Of a DNA stretch of 45,268 nt, positions 6,502-14,242 are shown in pieces (position 1 is the stretch's first letter; each line of letters begins with the position of its first letter). Location: NCBI GenBank assembly GCA_041625325.1, contig JBFJTN010000003.1, forward strand, positions 1-45,268, written 5' to 3'. Origin of the DNA: Oceanococcus sp041625325. GTDB taxonomy: Bacteria; Pseudomonadota; Gammaproteobacteria; Nevskiales; Oceanococcaceae. The position numbers were made by a program, and so were the translations under genes. The notes beneath the pieces were generated by a model. The model searched no databases. It had not been told where the DNA came from and worked only from the letters and a program-made list of their open reading frames with translations.

Positions 6502-7986
6502 ATGCAACATGATCTGGCCGCCTGGCGCGCCCGATTGACGCCGCGACGGCCCGCGATCTGGTTTCGCGGTCGCTGGCATGACTACGCCGGGCTGGACCTG
6601 CGGGCCCGGCGCCTGGCGGCCGCGCTGGCCGCCCGGGGCATCGGCAAGGGCGACCGGGTCGGCATTCTGGCGACCAATCATCTGGCCCATTTCGATCTGA
6701 TGCTGGCGGCGCCCAAACTGGGCTTCGTGCCGGTGGCCTTCAATTACCGCCTGTCCGACGAGGAACAGACCGCGCTGATGGCGCGCCTGCAGCCGGCGCT
6801 GCTGCTGCATGATGCCGCCCGGGCCAGTCAGGCCCGGGGGCAGGTGGCCCTGGCCCTGTCCGGCTACGAGGAGTGGCTGGCCAGCGCGCCGCCCTGGCAG
6901 GATCGAGGGGTCGTGGTGGGCGACGAAGACGTGGCCATGATCCAGTTCACCGGTGGCAGCACCGGGGCGCCGAAGGGCGCGATGCTGCCGTACCGGCAGA
7001 TGTTCTACAACGCGGTCAACACCATGATGGGCTGGGGTGTGGGCGAGAGTGACTGCGTGGTCCTGGCCACACCGGCCTTTCATGCGGCGGTCAATGCCCT
7101 GGCCCTGCCGCTGCTGCATGCCGGCGGCCGGGTGGTGATCCAGGAGAGCTTCGAGCCGGGGGAATATCTGTCCCTGGTGCAGGAGCACCGGGCCAGCCTG
7201 CTGTTCATGGTACCGACCATGTTCCAGATGCTGGCCGAGCACCCGGATTTCGCTGCGGCGGATCTGTCCAGCGTGCGTTGGGCGATCTCCGGCGGCGCAC
7301 CCTGTCCCGAGCCTGTGCGTCTGCCGTACGTGGAGCACGGGGTGCGCTTCCGGCAGGGTTACGGCATGACCGAAGCCGGGGTGAACTGTTTCGCCATCAG
7401 CCTGGATGATGCCGAGCGTTACCCGGGCGCGGTCGGTCATCCCATGCCCCATGCGCATGCCGTGATCCGCGACGAGTCGGGTGAGCCGGTGCCGGTGGGT
7501 GAGGCGGGTGAGCTGACCCTGGCCGGCCCGCACGTGTTTCTCGGTTACTACGAGCAGCCTCAGGCCACGGCCGAATGCCTGCGAGATGGCTGGCTGTGGA
7601 CCGGCGACCTGGCCCGGCAGGACGAACAGGGGCTGTTCACCATCACCGGCCGGCGCAAGGAGATGTTCATCTCCGGCGGCGAGAACGTCTATCCCCTGGA
7701 AATCGAAACCGCGCTGTACGCGCTGCCCGAGATCGCCGAGGCGGCCGTGCTCGGGGTGCCGGATGCGCGCTGGGGGGAGATCGGCCTGGCCGCCCTGGTC
7801 CTGCGCCCGGGCGCCCGCCTGAGCGAAGCCGAGCTGCGCGAGCGCCTGCGCGGCAGTCTTGCCGGCTACAAGCTGCCGCGCGCCGTGCTGTTCCTGGAGG
7901 CGCTGCCCAAGAGCGGCGCCGGCAAGATCCTCAAACCCCGGATTCGGCAACTCTACGAATCCCAGCGGAGTCCGGCATGCGCCTGA
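6502..7986 (+). CDS. AMP-dependent acyl-CoA ligase
   Basis: This 494-residue ANL-superfamily enzyme activates a carboxylic acid to its CoA thioester through an acyl-AMP. The P-loop motif IQFTGGSTGAPKG is at about 147-159. It is followed by GYGMTEAG, the hinge region WTGDLARQDEQG..GRRKEMFISGGENVYP, and the C-terminal catalytic Lys in PKSGAGKILK. The start at 6502 is preceded by GAGAGAGG. It ends within the next gene (10-bp overlap), so it is translationally coupled to an outer-membrane protein gene. The substrate cannot be read from sequence. In this setting 3-hydroxybutyrate, acetoacetate or longer polyester monomers are plausible; activation of 3-hydroxybutyrate would feed PhaC directly. Confidence 0.88.
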   Translation: MQHDLAAWRARLTPRRPAIWFRGRWHDYAGLDLRARRLAAALAARGIGKGDRVGILATNHLAHFDLMLAAPKLGFVPVAFNYRLSDEEQTALMARLQPALLLHDAARASQARGQVALALSGYEEWLASAPPWQDRGVVVGDEDVAMIQFTGGSTGAPKGAMLPYRQMFYNAVNTMMGWGVGESDCVVLATPAFHAAVNALALPLLHAGGRVVIQESFEPGEYLSLVQEHRASLLFMVPTMFQMLAEHPDFAAADLSSVRWAISGGAPCPEPVRLPYVEHGVRFRQGYGMTEAGVNCFAISLDDAERYPGAVGHPMPHAHAVIRDESGEPVPVGEAGELTLAGPHVFLGYYEQPQATAECLRDGWLWTGDLARQDEQGLFTITGRRKEMFISGGENVYPLEIETALYALPEIAEAAVLGVPDARWGEIGLAALVLRPGARLSEAELRERLRGSLAGYKLPRAVLFLEALPKSGAGKILKPRIRQLYESQRSPACA

Positions 7987-9173
7987 TCACCCTCACACTC
8001 GCTTTGCTGCTGCCTTTGCAGTCCGGCGCCGCGCCTCAGTTTGGCCGCTACATGCCGCTGTATCCGGGGCAGTACCTCGATCTGTCCTACGAGATGGACG
8101 ATGGCGAGCGCGCCTTCGCTGCGGATGGGCAGGAGCAGGATACGGCCGTGGCCTCCTGGCCCGATCCGACAGCCCTGCCACGGGACAGCATGAGCGCCTC
8201 GCTGACCTGGCACTTCCCCTGGTTCGAAAGCTACGGGGCGCCCTTCATCTCCAGCCGGACCTGGATGGCGCGGATCAGCCTGCGGCATGCCCGCACCAGC
8301 ACGCAGGGCGGCCTGAGCGCCTTCATCAACGACACCGACGATGATGCCAGCACCGATGCCGACGATCTGCGCAACAACGGCAGCGGCATCGGCGACATGA
8401 GCTTCGAGTTCGGCACCTATCTGTTCGGCTCGCCGACGGCCAACTGGCGCAGCCGCGAGCGCAGCCCGCTGGCCTTGCTGGCCCTGCTGGGCTTGACCGC
8501 CAATTTTGGCGAATACGATCGGGATGCGCCGGTCAGCGCGGGCAGCAACACACCCTCCGCGCATGGCCAGCTGGGCCTGCACTGGCAGCCCTGGTCAGGG
8601 GCCTTTGTCGATGCCGGCCTGAAGTACACGGAATATTTCAAGAATCAGGACGCGGCTTTCGGTGCCCTGGCGCCGAGCCAGCAGGGCAGTGATCTCGATC
8701 TGGATCTCTCGCTGGGTCAGCGGCTGCTGCCGGGTCTTTACCTGCAGCTGTTCGCCAGCGCCCGGGAGGGAGATCCGAATGTCTACGAGAACCCGCGCTT
8801 CGCGCCCAATCCGCCCTCGGCCCCGCCTGGCACCGATACCTATCCGACTCCCGGCCGCTACCGCGATGGCGGCACCGCGCTGCGCAGCCTGGGTGCAGGT
8901 CTGAGCTGGTTTGTCACCCAGCGCCTGCGCCTGAGCCTGGACTGGACCCGCCCGCTGGCCGGGGAAAGCGGCGCCTTCGAGCTGCCTTACACCATCCGCA
9001 CGCCGCAGGGCTGCACCGTCGGGGCGGTGGGCTGCACCACCGTGGCAGGCGAGAGCATCGTGACCGACGGCTTCGGCCCGGCCCGCGTGCTCGCCTCGGA
9101 CCGCCTGTCCCTGCATCTGAGCTTCAGCTTCCTGGAGCGCGACACTTTCAACTGCCGGGGTTGTTCCGAATGA
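7977..9173 (+). CDS. Outer-membrane beta-barrel, MetA-pathway-like channel 1
   Basis: This 398-residue protein has a signal peptide (1-19, ending SGAA). The rest alternates short polar/hydrophobic strands, with many aromatic residues at strand ends and a terminal LSLHLSFSFLERD segment. It resembles the outer-membrane proteins often annotated as phenol MetA degradation-type or SphA-like transporters. The start at 7977 has a GGAG site and overlaps the ligase gene by 10 bases; the stop overlaps the next gene by 4. The Asp-rich segment near residue 120 could bind Ca2+. It probably forms a pore for hydrophobic or polyester-derived substrate. The barrel call is fairly sure; the substrate is inferred from context. 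Confidence 0.7.
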   Translation: MRLITLTLALLLPLQSGAAPQFGRYMPLYPGQYLDLSYEMDDGERAFAADGQEQDTAVASWPDPTALPRDSMSASLTWHFPWFESYGAPFISSRTWMARISLRHARTSTQGGLSAFINDTDDDASTDADDLRNNGSGIGDMSFEFGTYLFGSPTANWRSRERSPLALLALLGLTANFGEYDRDAPVSAGSNTPSAHGQLGLHWQPWSGAFVDAGLKYTEYFKNQDAAFGALAPSQQGSDLDLDLSLGQRLLPGLYLQLFASAREGDPNVYENPRFAPNPPSAPPGTDTYPTPGRYRDGGTALRSLGAGLSWFVTQRLRLSLDWTRPLAGESGAFELPYTIRTPQGCTVGAVGCTTVAGESIVTDGFGPARVLASDRLSLHLSFSFLERDTFNCRGCSE

Positions 9174-10408
9174 CTGCCAGAAGCCTGTTCCTGATCGCCG
9201 CCTGGCTGCTGGTGCTGCCGGCCCGGGCCGGCATCGTGTTCACGCCGCACCTGTCGGAGTACTCGCGGCTGCCGCCGGGGCCCTACGTCGAGGGGACCTT
9301 CATCTTCACCGAGATCGAGCACATCTATGATCGCGACGGCAACAAGATCGAGCTGGGCACCCCCTTCGTCGAAGCCGGGGACTCCACCGACGCCGGTCTG
9401 TTCCTGTTCAAGTATCTGTGGATCGGCAACCTGTTCGAGGACAGCCGGGTGCCGCTGCTGAACACCCGGCCGCAGTTCTGCCGGGCCATCGGCGTGCTGG
9501 GTTATCAGCAGAACACCGGACGCATCGCGGACCGCACCAGGCTGTTCGGCATCCGGCCGGGGTCCAACGGAATCGGTGATCTGTTCGGCCTGTGTGGCAT
9601 CTACGGGCATGAGCATCAATGGGGGCCGATCAAGGCCAATGGCCTGCTGGCCACCACGGTGAAATTTCCGATCGGCCGCTACGACACCGATGCGGCGCTG
9701 AACATCGGCACCAACTACTGGAGCTACATGCCCCAGTTCGCCTTCCATGCCGAGGCCTTCGGCCGCCTGTACATCGATGGCACCTTCGCCTGGCAGTTCA
9801 ACGAGAACAACGACGAGCCGTCCTTCGGCGGTCTGACCCCGACCCGCATCGCCGACTGGCGCAATCTGGAAATCAACTTCGCCTGGAAGTTCAATCAGCA
9901 CTGGTTCATGGACCTCGGGTATTCGCACCGCGCCTCGGTGGGGCCGAATCACTACGACAAGCTCACGGTCAACTTCAAGGACCAGCCCCTGTCGCCGGAA
10001 TCGGCCTGCAACAACACCAACAACGGCCTGGGGATCGAGGTCATCTCGCCGGAGGTCTGCAACAACCCGGCCACCGACCAGTTCTACCTGCACCCGGTGC
10101 CGGGGCCGTACTCGGACCGGGGCATCGAGGGCAACATGATCACCGCCGGCATCTACTACATCTATCGCACCTCCTCGGTGCTGCAGTTCCGGGTCGCCAT
10201 GCCGGTGTCCGGGCGCGGCAGCCAGTTCGATGCGACCTACAACGTCTGTCTGCAACCCTGCTTCGATGATGACGGGGACGGCATTGCCGACAATGCGGTG
10301 CCGGGTGCGGATACCGGCACGACCCTGTTCGGGGTACAGGAGGCGGCCGCGGTCTCGGCCTCGCCGTACTTCGAGTTCCGCTTTGTCCACCTGTGGTGGG
10401 CGCCATGA
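9170..10408 (+). CDS. Outer-membrane beta-barrel, MetA-pathway-like channel 2
   Basis: This 412-residue protein has a signal peptide (1-20, ending PARA|GI). The segment KFPIGRYDTDAALNIGTNYW followed by a PQFAFH strand is typical of the MetA-pathway (PF13557-like) outer-membrane family. Several paired Cys residues and an Asp-rich DDDGDGIADN loop near the C-terminus suggest disulfides and a Ca2+ site. The start at 9170 overlaps the stop of the previous gene in ATGA, and its own stop overlaps the next gene the same way. It lies between another barrel and a lipoprotein esterase, so it probably takes part in uptake of products released at the cell surface. Confidence 0.75.
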   Translation: MTARSLFLIAAWLLVLPARAGIVFTPHLSEYSRLPPGPYVEGTFIFTEIEHIYDRDGNKIELGTPFVEAGDSTDAGLFLFKYLWIGNLFEDSRVPLLNTRPQFCRAIGVLGYQQNTGRIADRTRLFGIRPGSNGIGDLFGLCGIYGHEHQWGPIKANGLLATTVKFPIGRYDTDAALNIGTNYWSYMPQFAFHAEAFGRLYIDGTFAWQFNENNDEPSFGGLTPTRIADWRNLEINFAWKFNQHWFMDLGYSHRASVGPNHYDKLTVNFKDQPLSPESACNNTNNGLGIEVISPEVCNNPATDQFYLHPVPGPYSDRGIEGNMITAGIYYIYRTSSVLQFRVAMPVSGRGSQFDATYNVCLQPCFDDDGDGIADNAVPGADTGTTLFGVQEAAAVSASPYFEFRFVHLWWAP

Positions 10409-11850
10409 GGGCCGGGCCAGTGCGCGCGACCATGCTGCTGCTCGGCCTGATCCTGCTGGCCGGCTGCGCGCCACGCCAGGTGCTGCTGCCCGCCCTGGGC
10501 ATGGAGCCGGCCGCCCTGCGCGAGCTGCCGGCCGACTTCGAGGCGCCGGTCTCGGCCGAAACCGGCCAGCCCATGCCCGGTTTCGGCGGCGGTGGTGGTG
10601 GAGTGGACCGCACGCCGGTGATCTTCATCCACGGCAATACGGTATCGGCCCGCTACTGGTTGCCGGTGCGGGCGCATTTCGCCGAGCGCGGCTACAACGC
10701 TGACGAGCTGTGGGCCCTGGGCTACGGCTGGGACAATGTGCGCTATTTCGACAGCAATGATCTGTCGGTGCCCAGCGTCGAGCGCATCGTCAATGCGGTG
10801 ACCGGCTATCTGGAGGAGCAGACCGGCGAGCCGGTGCCCCAGGTCGATGTGATCGGCCACTCCCTGGGGGTGACCCTGGTCCGCCAGTGGATGAAACAGA
10901 CCAACGCCTGGCACCGGGTGCGCAGCTTCATCGGCGCCTGCGGGGCGAATGACGGGGTCTGGACCGCCTGGCCGGACACCCGCGGCCAGCAGCGGCCGGT
11001 GTCCTGGGAACTGGCCCCGGACAGCCCCTGGCTGGCCCAGCTGGATCAGGGTGGCCAGACACCGGGGCCGACCCGTTACATGACCCTGTACGACGGCAGC
11101 GGCTGGGGCGATGTGCTGTTCCCGAAGCCCTGGCAGGATTCCAGCGCCCTGGACGGCGCCTACAACCTGGCCTACAACCGTGAGCATGGCACCTGGTATG
11201 GCCATCTCAACCTGCCGCGCGAACCGGGCCCGATGGACGCCATGGTCGACTGGCTGCGCGAGGCGCCGGACGCGCAGCGCAAGGCGGAGCCGCCAGGCAT
11301 TGCCATTGCGGACAATCATCTTGAGCCATCGGAGGAGGGGGCCCGGCTGCACTGCACCGACGATGGCAGCTACCCGGACCGTGAGACCCCGCCGGTGAGC
11401 GGGCTGAGCATGCAGCCGGGCCGGCTGTACACCTGCTACGCCCATGATCCGGCCAGCCAGCTGTCCAGCCCCATGCACCGCTACAAGGCCTACACGCCGC
11501 CGGATTTCGAGCGGCGCCGGCCGAGTATCAGGGCCAGTTCCGCCGGGGGCAGTTTCGAGCATCCGCAGCAGGTCAGCCTGAGCAGCGACGATCCACAGGC
11601 CTTCATCGTCTACAACACGGCCGGCACGCCCCTGTCCACCGGATCGCCGCTGTACCGTCAGCCGATCGAGATCGTGGCGCCGGTGCGCCTGACCGCCATG
11701 GCGGTCAGCCCCGGCGGGGTCACATCGGAGCCGCTGGTGCTGGACTTCGACATCAGCCTGGAACTGCTGGAGGCGCGGCACAGCCTGCAACGCCAGTTCG
11801 ATCCCGAGGCGCCGGTGCGCTATGAGGCCCGGCGCCGCAAGGGCAACTGA
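10405..11850 (+). CDS. Lipoprotein alpha/beta-hydrolase (esterase or polymer hydrolase)
   Basis: This 481-residue lipoprotein has a lipobox LLAGC with lipidated Cys21. A Gly-rich linker (59-66) leads to an alpha/beta-hydrolase domain with oxyanion motif IHGN (75-78), nucleophile Ser153 in GHSLG, and candidate Asp230 and His267. The C-terminal part (about 300-460) looks like two chitobiase-C-type beta modules, one centred on the PSIRASSAGGSFEHPQ segment, which may hold polymer. The hydrolase core resembles the secreted lipase at 15817-16515 (shared HGN, GHS-GVTL). It overlaps its neighbours by 4 bases upstream and is 8 bases before phaE. I infer a surface enzyme that finishes oligomer hydrolysis, but a lipase role is also possible. 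Confidence 0.78.
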   Translation: MRAGPVRATMLLLGLILLAGCAPRQVLLPALGMEPAALRELPADFEAPVSAETGQPMPGFGGGGGGVDRTPVIFIHGNTVSARYWLPVRAHFAERGYNADELWALGYGWDNVRYFDSNDLSVPSVERIVNAVTGYLEEQTGEPVPQVDVIGHSLGVTLVRQWMKQTNAWHRVRSFIGACGANDGVWTAWPDTRGQQRPVSWELAPDSPWLAQLDQGGQTPGPTRYMTLYDGSGWGDVLFPKPWQDSSALDGAYNLAYNREHGTWYGHLNLPREPGPMDAMVDWLREAPDAQRKAEPPGIAIADNHLEPSEEGARLHCTDDGSYPDRETPPVSGLSMQPGRLYTCYAHDPASQLSSPMHRYKAYTPPDFERRRPSIRASSAGGSFEHPQQVSLSSDDPQAFIVYNTAGTPLSTGSPLYRQPIEIVAPVRLTAMAVSPGGVTSEPLVLDFDISLELLEARHSLQRQFDPEAPVRYEARRRKGN

Positions 11851-11858
11851 TTACCGAC

Positions 11859-12629
11859 ATGCTCCTGCCACGGCCGCTGGACTGGCTGTTCGACGGCGCG
11901 GAGGCGGGCGCCGGCTATGCCGAGGCGGTGGCCCGGCTGGCGGCCGCTGCGCCGGAGGCCGGTGCGGGTCAGATTCTGCAGCGGGCCGCCCGTGAGCTGG
12001 GCCGCTCCGGGCGACCCATCCTGCGTCTGTGGGCACAGCTGTGGAGCCTGGAAGAGCCGTCGGTGGGCCCGGCGGGCAGGGCAGTCGGGCCCGCTTTGCG
12101 GGCCCTGGATCAACTCAGCTTCTGGCCACAGGCGCTGCTGGATCAGGCCATCTTGCGCCCCGCCCTGGGCCCCTTGCGCGAGGTGGCCGAGGGCGGGCAG
12201 CAGTTGTGGCTGGCCTGGCGTGAACTGGAGCGCGCCCGGCGGAACTGGCTCGGGCAGCAGGCCAGGGTGCAGGCGCGTGCGCAAAGCCTGCTGGTGGAGC
12301 GGCTGCGCGGACGGCATCAGCGGGAGGAGCCGGTTGCTGACCTGCGCGCCCTGTCCGTGCTGTGGCTGGATGCCAGCGAGGCGGCGCATGCGCAGCTGTC
12401 GCGTGATGATGGATTTCTGCTGGCGCAGGGGCAGCTGGTCAATGCCCTGTCGGCCTGGCGGGTCGAACTGCGTGAGGCCGGCGATGGCCTGCTGATGCGT
12501 CTGGGCCTGCCCAGCCGTCGGGAGCTGGATGCTGCCCATGAGCGCATCCATCGTCAGGGCCGGGAACTGCGGCAACTGCGCCGTCGGCTGGACCAGCTGG
12601 AAAACAGCATCGGGACGCCAGTGACATGA
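11859..12629 (+). CDS. phaE: PhaE subunit of class III PHA synthase
   Basis: This 256-residue, mostly helical protein is rich in Ala, Leu, Arg and Gln. The C-terminal block GLPSRRELDAAHERIHRQ, followed by a coiled-coil of REL/RRRL repeats, matches the PhaE box. In class III synthases PhaE pairs with PhaC and is needed for full polymerase activity. It is shorter than the usual PhaE (about 350 residues), mainly in the N-terminal and middle parts. Its stop overlaps the phaC start by 4 bases (ATGA), which itself supports the pairing. It follows the esterase gene by 8 bases, so it belongs to the tetR-led run. Confidence 0.82.
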   Translation: MLLPRPLDWLFDGAEAGAGYAEAVARLAAAAPEAGAGQILQRAARELGRSGRPILRLWAQLWSLEEPSVGPAGRAVGPALRALDQLSFWPQALLDQAILRPALGPLREVAEGGQQLWLAWRELERARRNWLGQQARVQARAQSLLVERLRGRHQREEPVADLRALSVLWLDASEAAHAQLSRDDGFLLAQGQLVNALSAWRVELREAGDGLLMRLGLPSRRELDAAHERIHRQGRELRQLRRRLDQLENSIGTPVT

Positions 12630-13693
12630 GCGGCCTGCGCCGGGCGGAGGGGGTCACGCCGCGCGAGGAGATCTGGCGCCAGGATCGTCTGCGCCTGTAT
12701 CGCTATGGGCCGGGCAGCGCGCCCGGCCATGGCGTTCCGCTGCTGATCGTCTACGCTCTGGTCAACCGGCCGACCATGCTGGATCTGGCGCCGGGGCGCA
12801 GCTTCATTGCGGGGCTGCTGGCCCGCGGCATCGAGGTCTATCTGCTGGACTGGGGCTATCCCGACGCGGCGGACCGGCACCTGGCCTTCGAGGATTATCT
12901 GGACGACTACCTGGATTCCTGCGTGAGCCAGGTGTCCGCGCGCCATGGCGGTCAGCCCATCGACCTGCTCGGGGTCTGCCAGGGCGGTGTGATCAGCCTG
13001 TGCTACGCCGCCCTGCATCCGGGCCGGCTCAGGCGGCTGGTCACTCTGGTCACCCCGGTGGATTTCGCCGCGGGGGATAATTCGCTGGCCCGGCTGGTGC
13101 GTGATGTCGATGTGGACGCCCTGGTCGATGCGCTGGGCACGGTGCCCGGCGAGCTGATGTCAGCGGGCTACCTGGCCCTGCAGCCGCATCAGCAGCTGGT
13201 CCGCAAGTACCTGGCCATGCCTGGCCGCGACGCCGACCCCGAGGAACGCGATCTGTTCCTGCGCATGGAACAGTGGATCTACGACTCGCCCGCCCAGGCC
13301 GGCGAGATGTTCCGGCAGTTCGCCAGGGACTGCTTCCAGCGCAATCTGCTGGTGCGCGGCGAGCTGGAGATCGGCGGCCAGCGCATCGACCTGTCGCGTA
13401 TCCGCCTGCCCGTGCTCAACGTTTACGGGCGCCGGGATCACCTGGTGCCGCCGCCGTCCAGCCAGGCGCTGGGTCGCCTGCTGGACGGCGGGGACTACAC
13501 CGAGCGCGCTATCGACGGCGGTCACATCGGCATTTTCGTCGGTCGGCGCTCGGAGGAGCTGCAGGACTGCGTGGCGAACTGGCTGAAAACCGGCGCGGCT
13601 GACCCCGGGGACGGGTCGGGCGCGGCGTGCCGGCGGACCGCGATTAGCGCGGCTGGAACCCGGGGCGGTGAAGGCGGTTCTTCCGCGGCTTGA
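12626..13693 (+). CDS. phaC: PhaC subunit of class III PHA synthase
   Basis: This 355-residue PhaC polymerises (R)-3-hydroxybutyryl-CoA into PHB on the granule surface. The lipase-like box GVCQGG holds nucleophile Cys118; Asp271 (GRRDHLVPP) and His300 (DGGHIGI) complete the triad. The spacing and the LVTLVTPVDF and QWIYDSPAQAGE blocks match the class III enzyme of Allochromatium. The last 30 or so residues after NWLKTG are low-complexity (Gly, Ala, Ser, Arg) and beyond the usual end. The gene is coupled to phaE. Placing the synthase at the end of a polyester-uptake operon suggests imported monomers are meant to be re-stored. Confidence 0.95.
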   Translation: MSGLRRAEGVTPREEIWRQDRLRLYRYGPGSAPGHGVPLLIVYALVNRPTMLDLAPGRSFIAGLLARGIEVYLLDWGYPDAADRHLAFEDYLDDYLDSCVSQVSARHGGQPIDLLGVCQGGVISLCYAALHPGRLRRLVTLVTPVDFAAGDNSLARLVRDVDVDALVDALGTVPGELMSAGYLALQPHQQLVRKYLAMPGRDADPEERDLFLRMEQWIYDSPAQAGEMFRQFARDCFQRNLLVRGELEIGGQRIDLSRIRLPVLNVYGRRDHLVPPPSSQALGRLLDGGDYTERAIDGGHIGIFVGRRSEELQDCVANWLKTGAADPGDGSGAACRRTAISAAGTRGGEGGSSAA

Positions 13694-13703
13694 CAGCAAA
13701 AAA

Positions 13704-13723
13704 ACATGAGCGTAGCGTCATGT
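13704..13723. promoter_or_regulatory. Palindromic operator 3, upstream of the symporter group
   Basis: This is ACATGA-N8-TCATGT, matching operators 1 and 2 in both half-sites and spacing. It lies between phaC and the start of the membrane-protein/symporter pair, next to a TTGACA (13690-13695) and a TATAAG (13725-13730). A half-site-like CATGAGTCA at 13737-13745 shares a 9-mer with the reverse strand of operator 1. It probably brings the symporter group under the same TetR regulator. Confidence 0.75.
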
Positions 13724-13765
13724 TTATAAGATGACGCATGAGTCACATATCAGATTGGGGGAAGG

Positions 13766-14242
13766 GTGGAGACGCAAACGAACGCCGCCGCAGCGCGCCT
13801 GCGGCAGATTCTGGTCCTGGCACTGGGTGCGGCCTTTCTGGCCTGCGGGCTCGCCATGCTGGCTGGCGCCACGCTGGTGGCGGCCTGGGCGGTCAGTCTG
13901 ATCCTGACCCTGGCGGCCAGCCTCGGCGCGGTGCGGGAGTCAGGCCTGGGTCCCTTCAAGCCTTACTTCATCGCCGGACTGCTGGTCTGGCTGCTCGCCT
14001 TTGCCCTGATGCACGAGCTGTCTGCGAGCACCGAACAGCTGATCCTGGGTCTGCCGCCGGCCACCGCCGCCTCGGTGTTCATCCTCTGGCTGGCGCCGCT
14101 GTTCCTGGTCACCCTGCCGTATTCGCTGCATTTTGAGAGCGGTGTGCTGAGTGCGGCGGACCTGGAGGCACTCAAGGGTGATGCGGACCCGGCACAGGTC
14201 GATGCCCTGGAGCGGCAACTGGGCGACGGAGGTGAGGCATGA
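13766..14242 (+). CDS. Small membrane protein paired with the symporter
   Basis: This 158-residue protein has about four hydrophobic segments (about 13-32, 36-54, 68-87, 96-116) and a charged, Asp/Glu-rich C-terminal tail. The GTG start is preceded closely by GGGGGAAG. Its stop overlaps the symporter start by 4 bases (ATGA). Small membrane proteins encoded just before sodium:solute symporters are common (for example with acetate or pantothenate permeases) and may assist the transporter. I do not recognise its family beyond this pattern. Confidence 0.72.
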   Translation: METQTNAAAARLRQILVLALGAAFLACGLAMLAGATLVAAWAVSLILTLAASLGAVRESGLGPFKPYFIAGLLVWLLAFALMHELSASTEQLILGLPPATAASVFILWLAPLFLVTLPYSLHFESGVLSAADLEALKGDADPAQVDALERQLGDGGEA

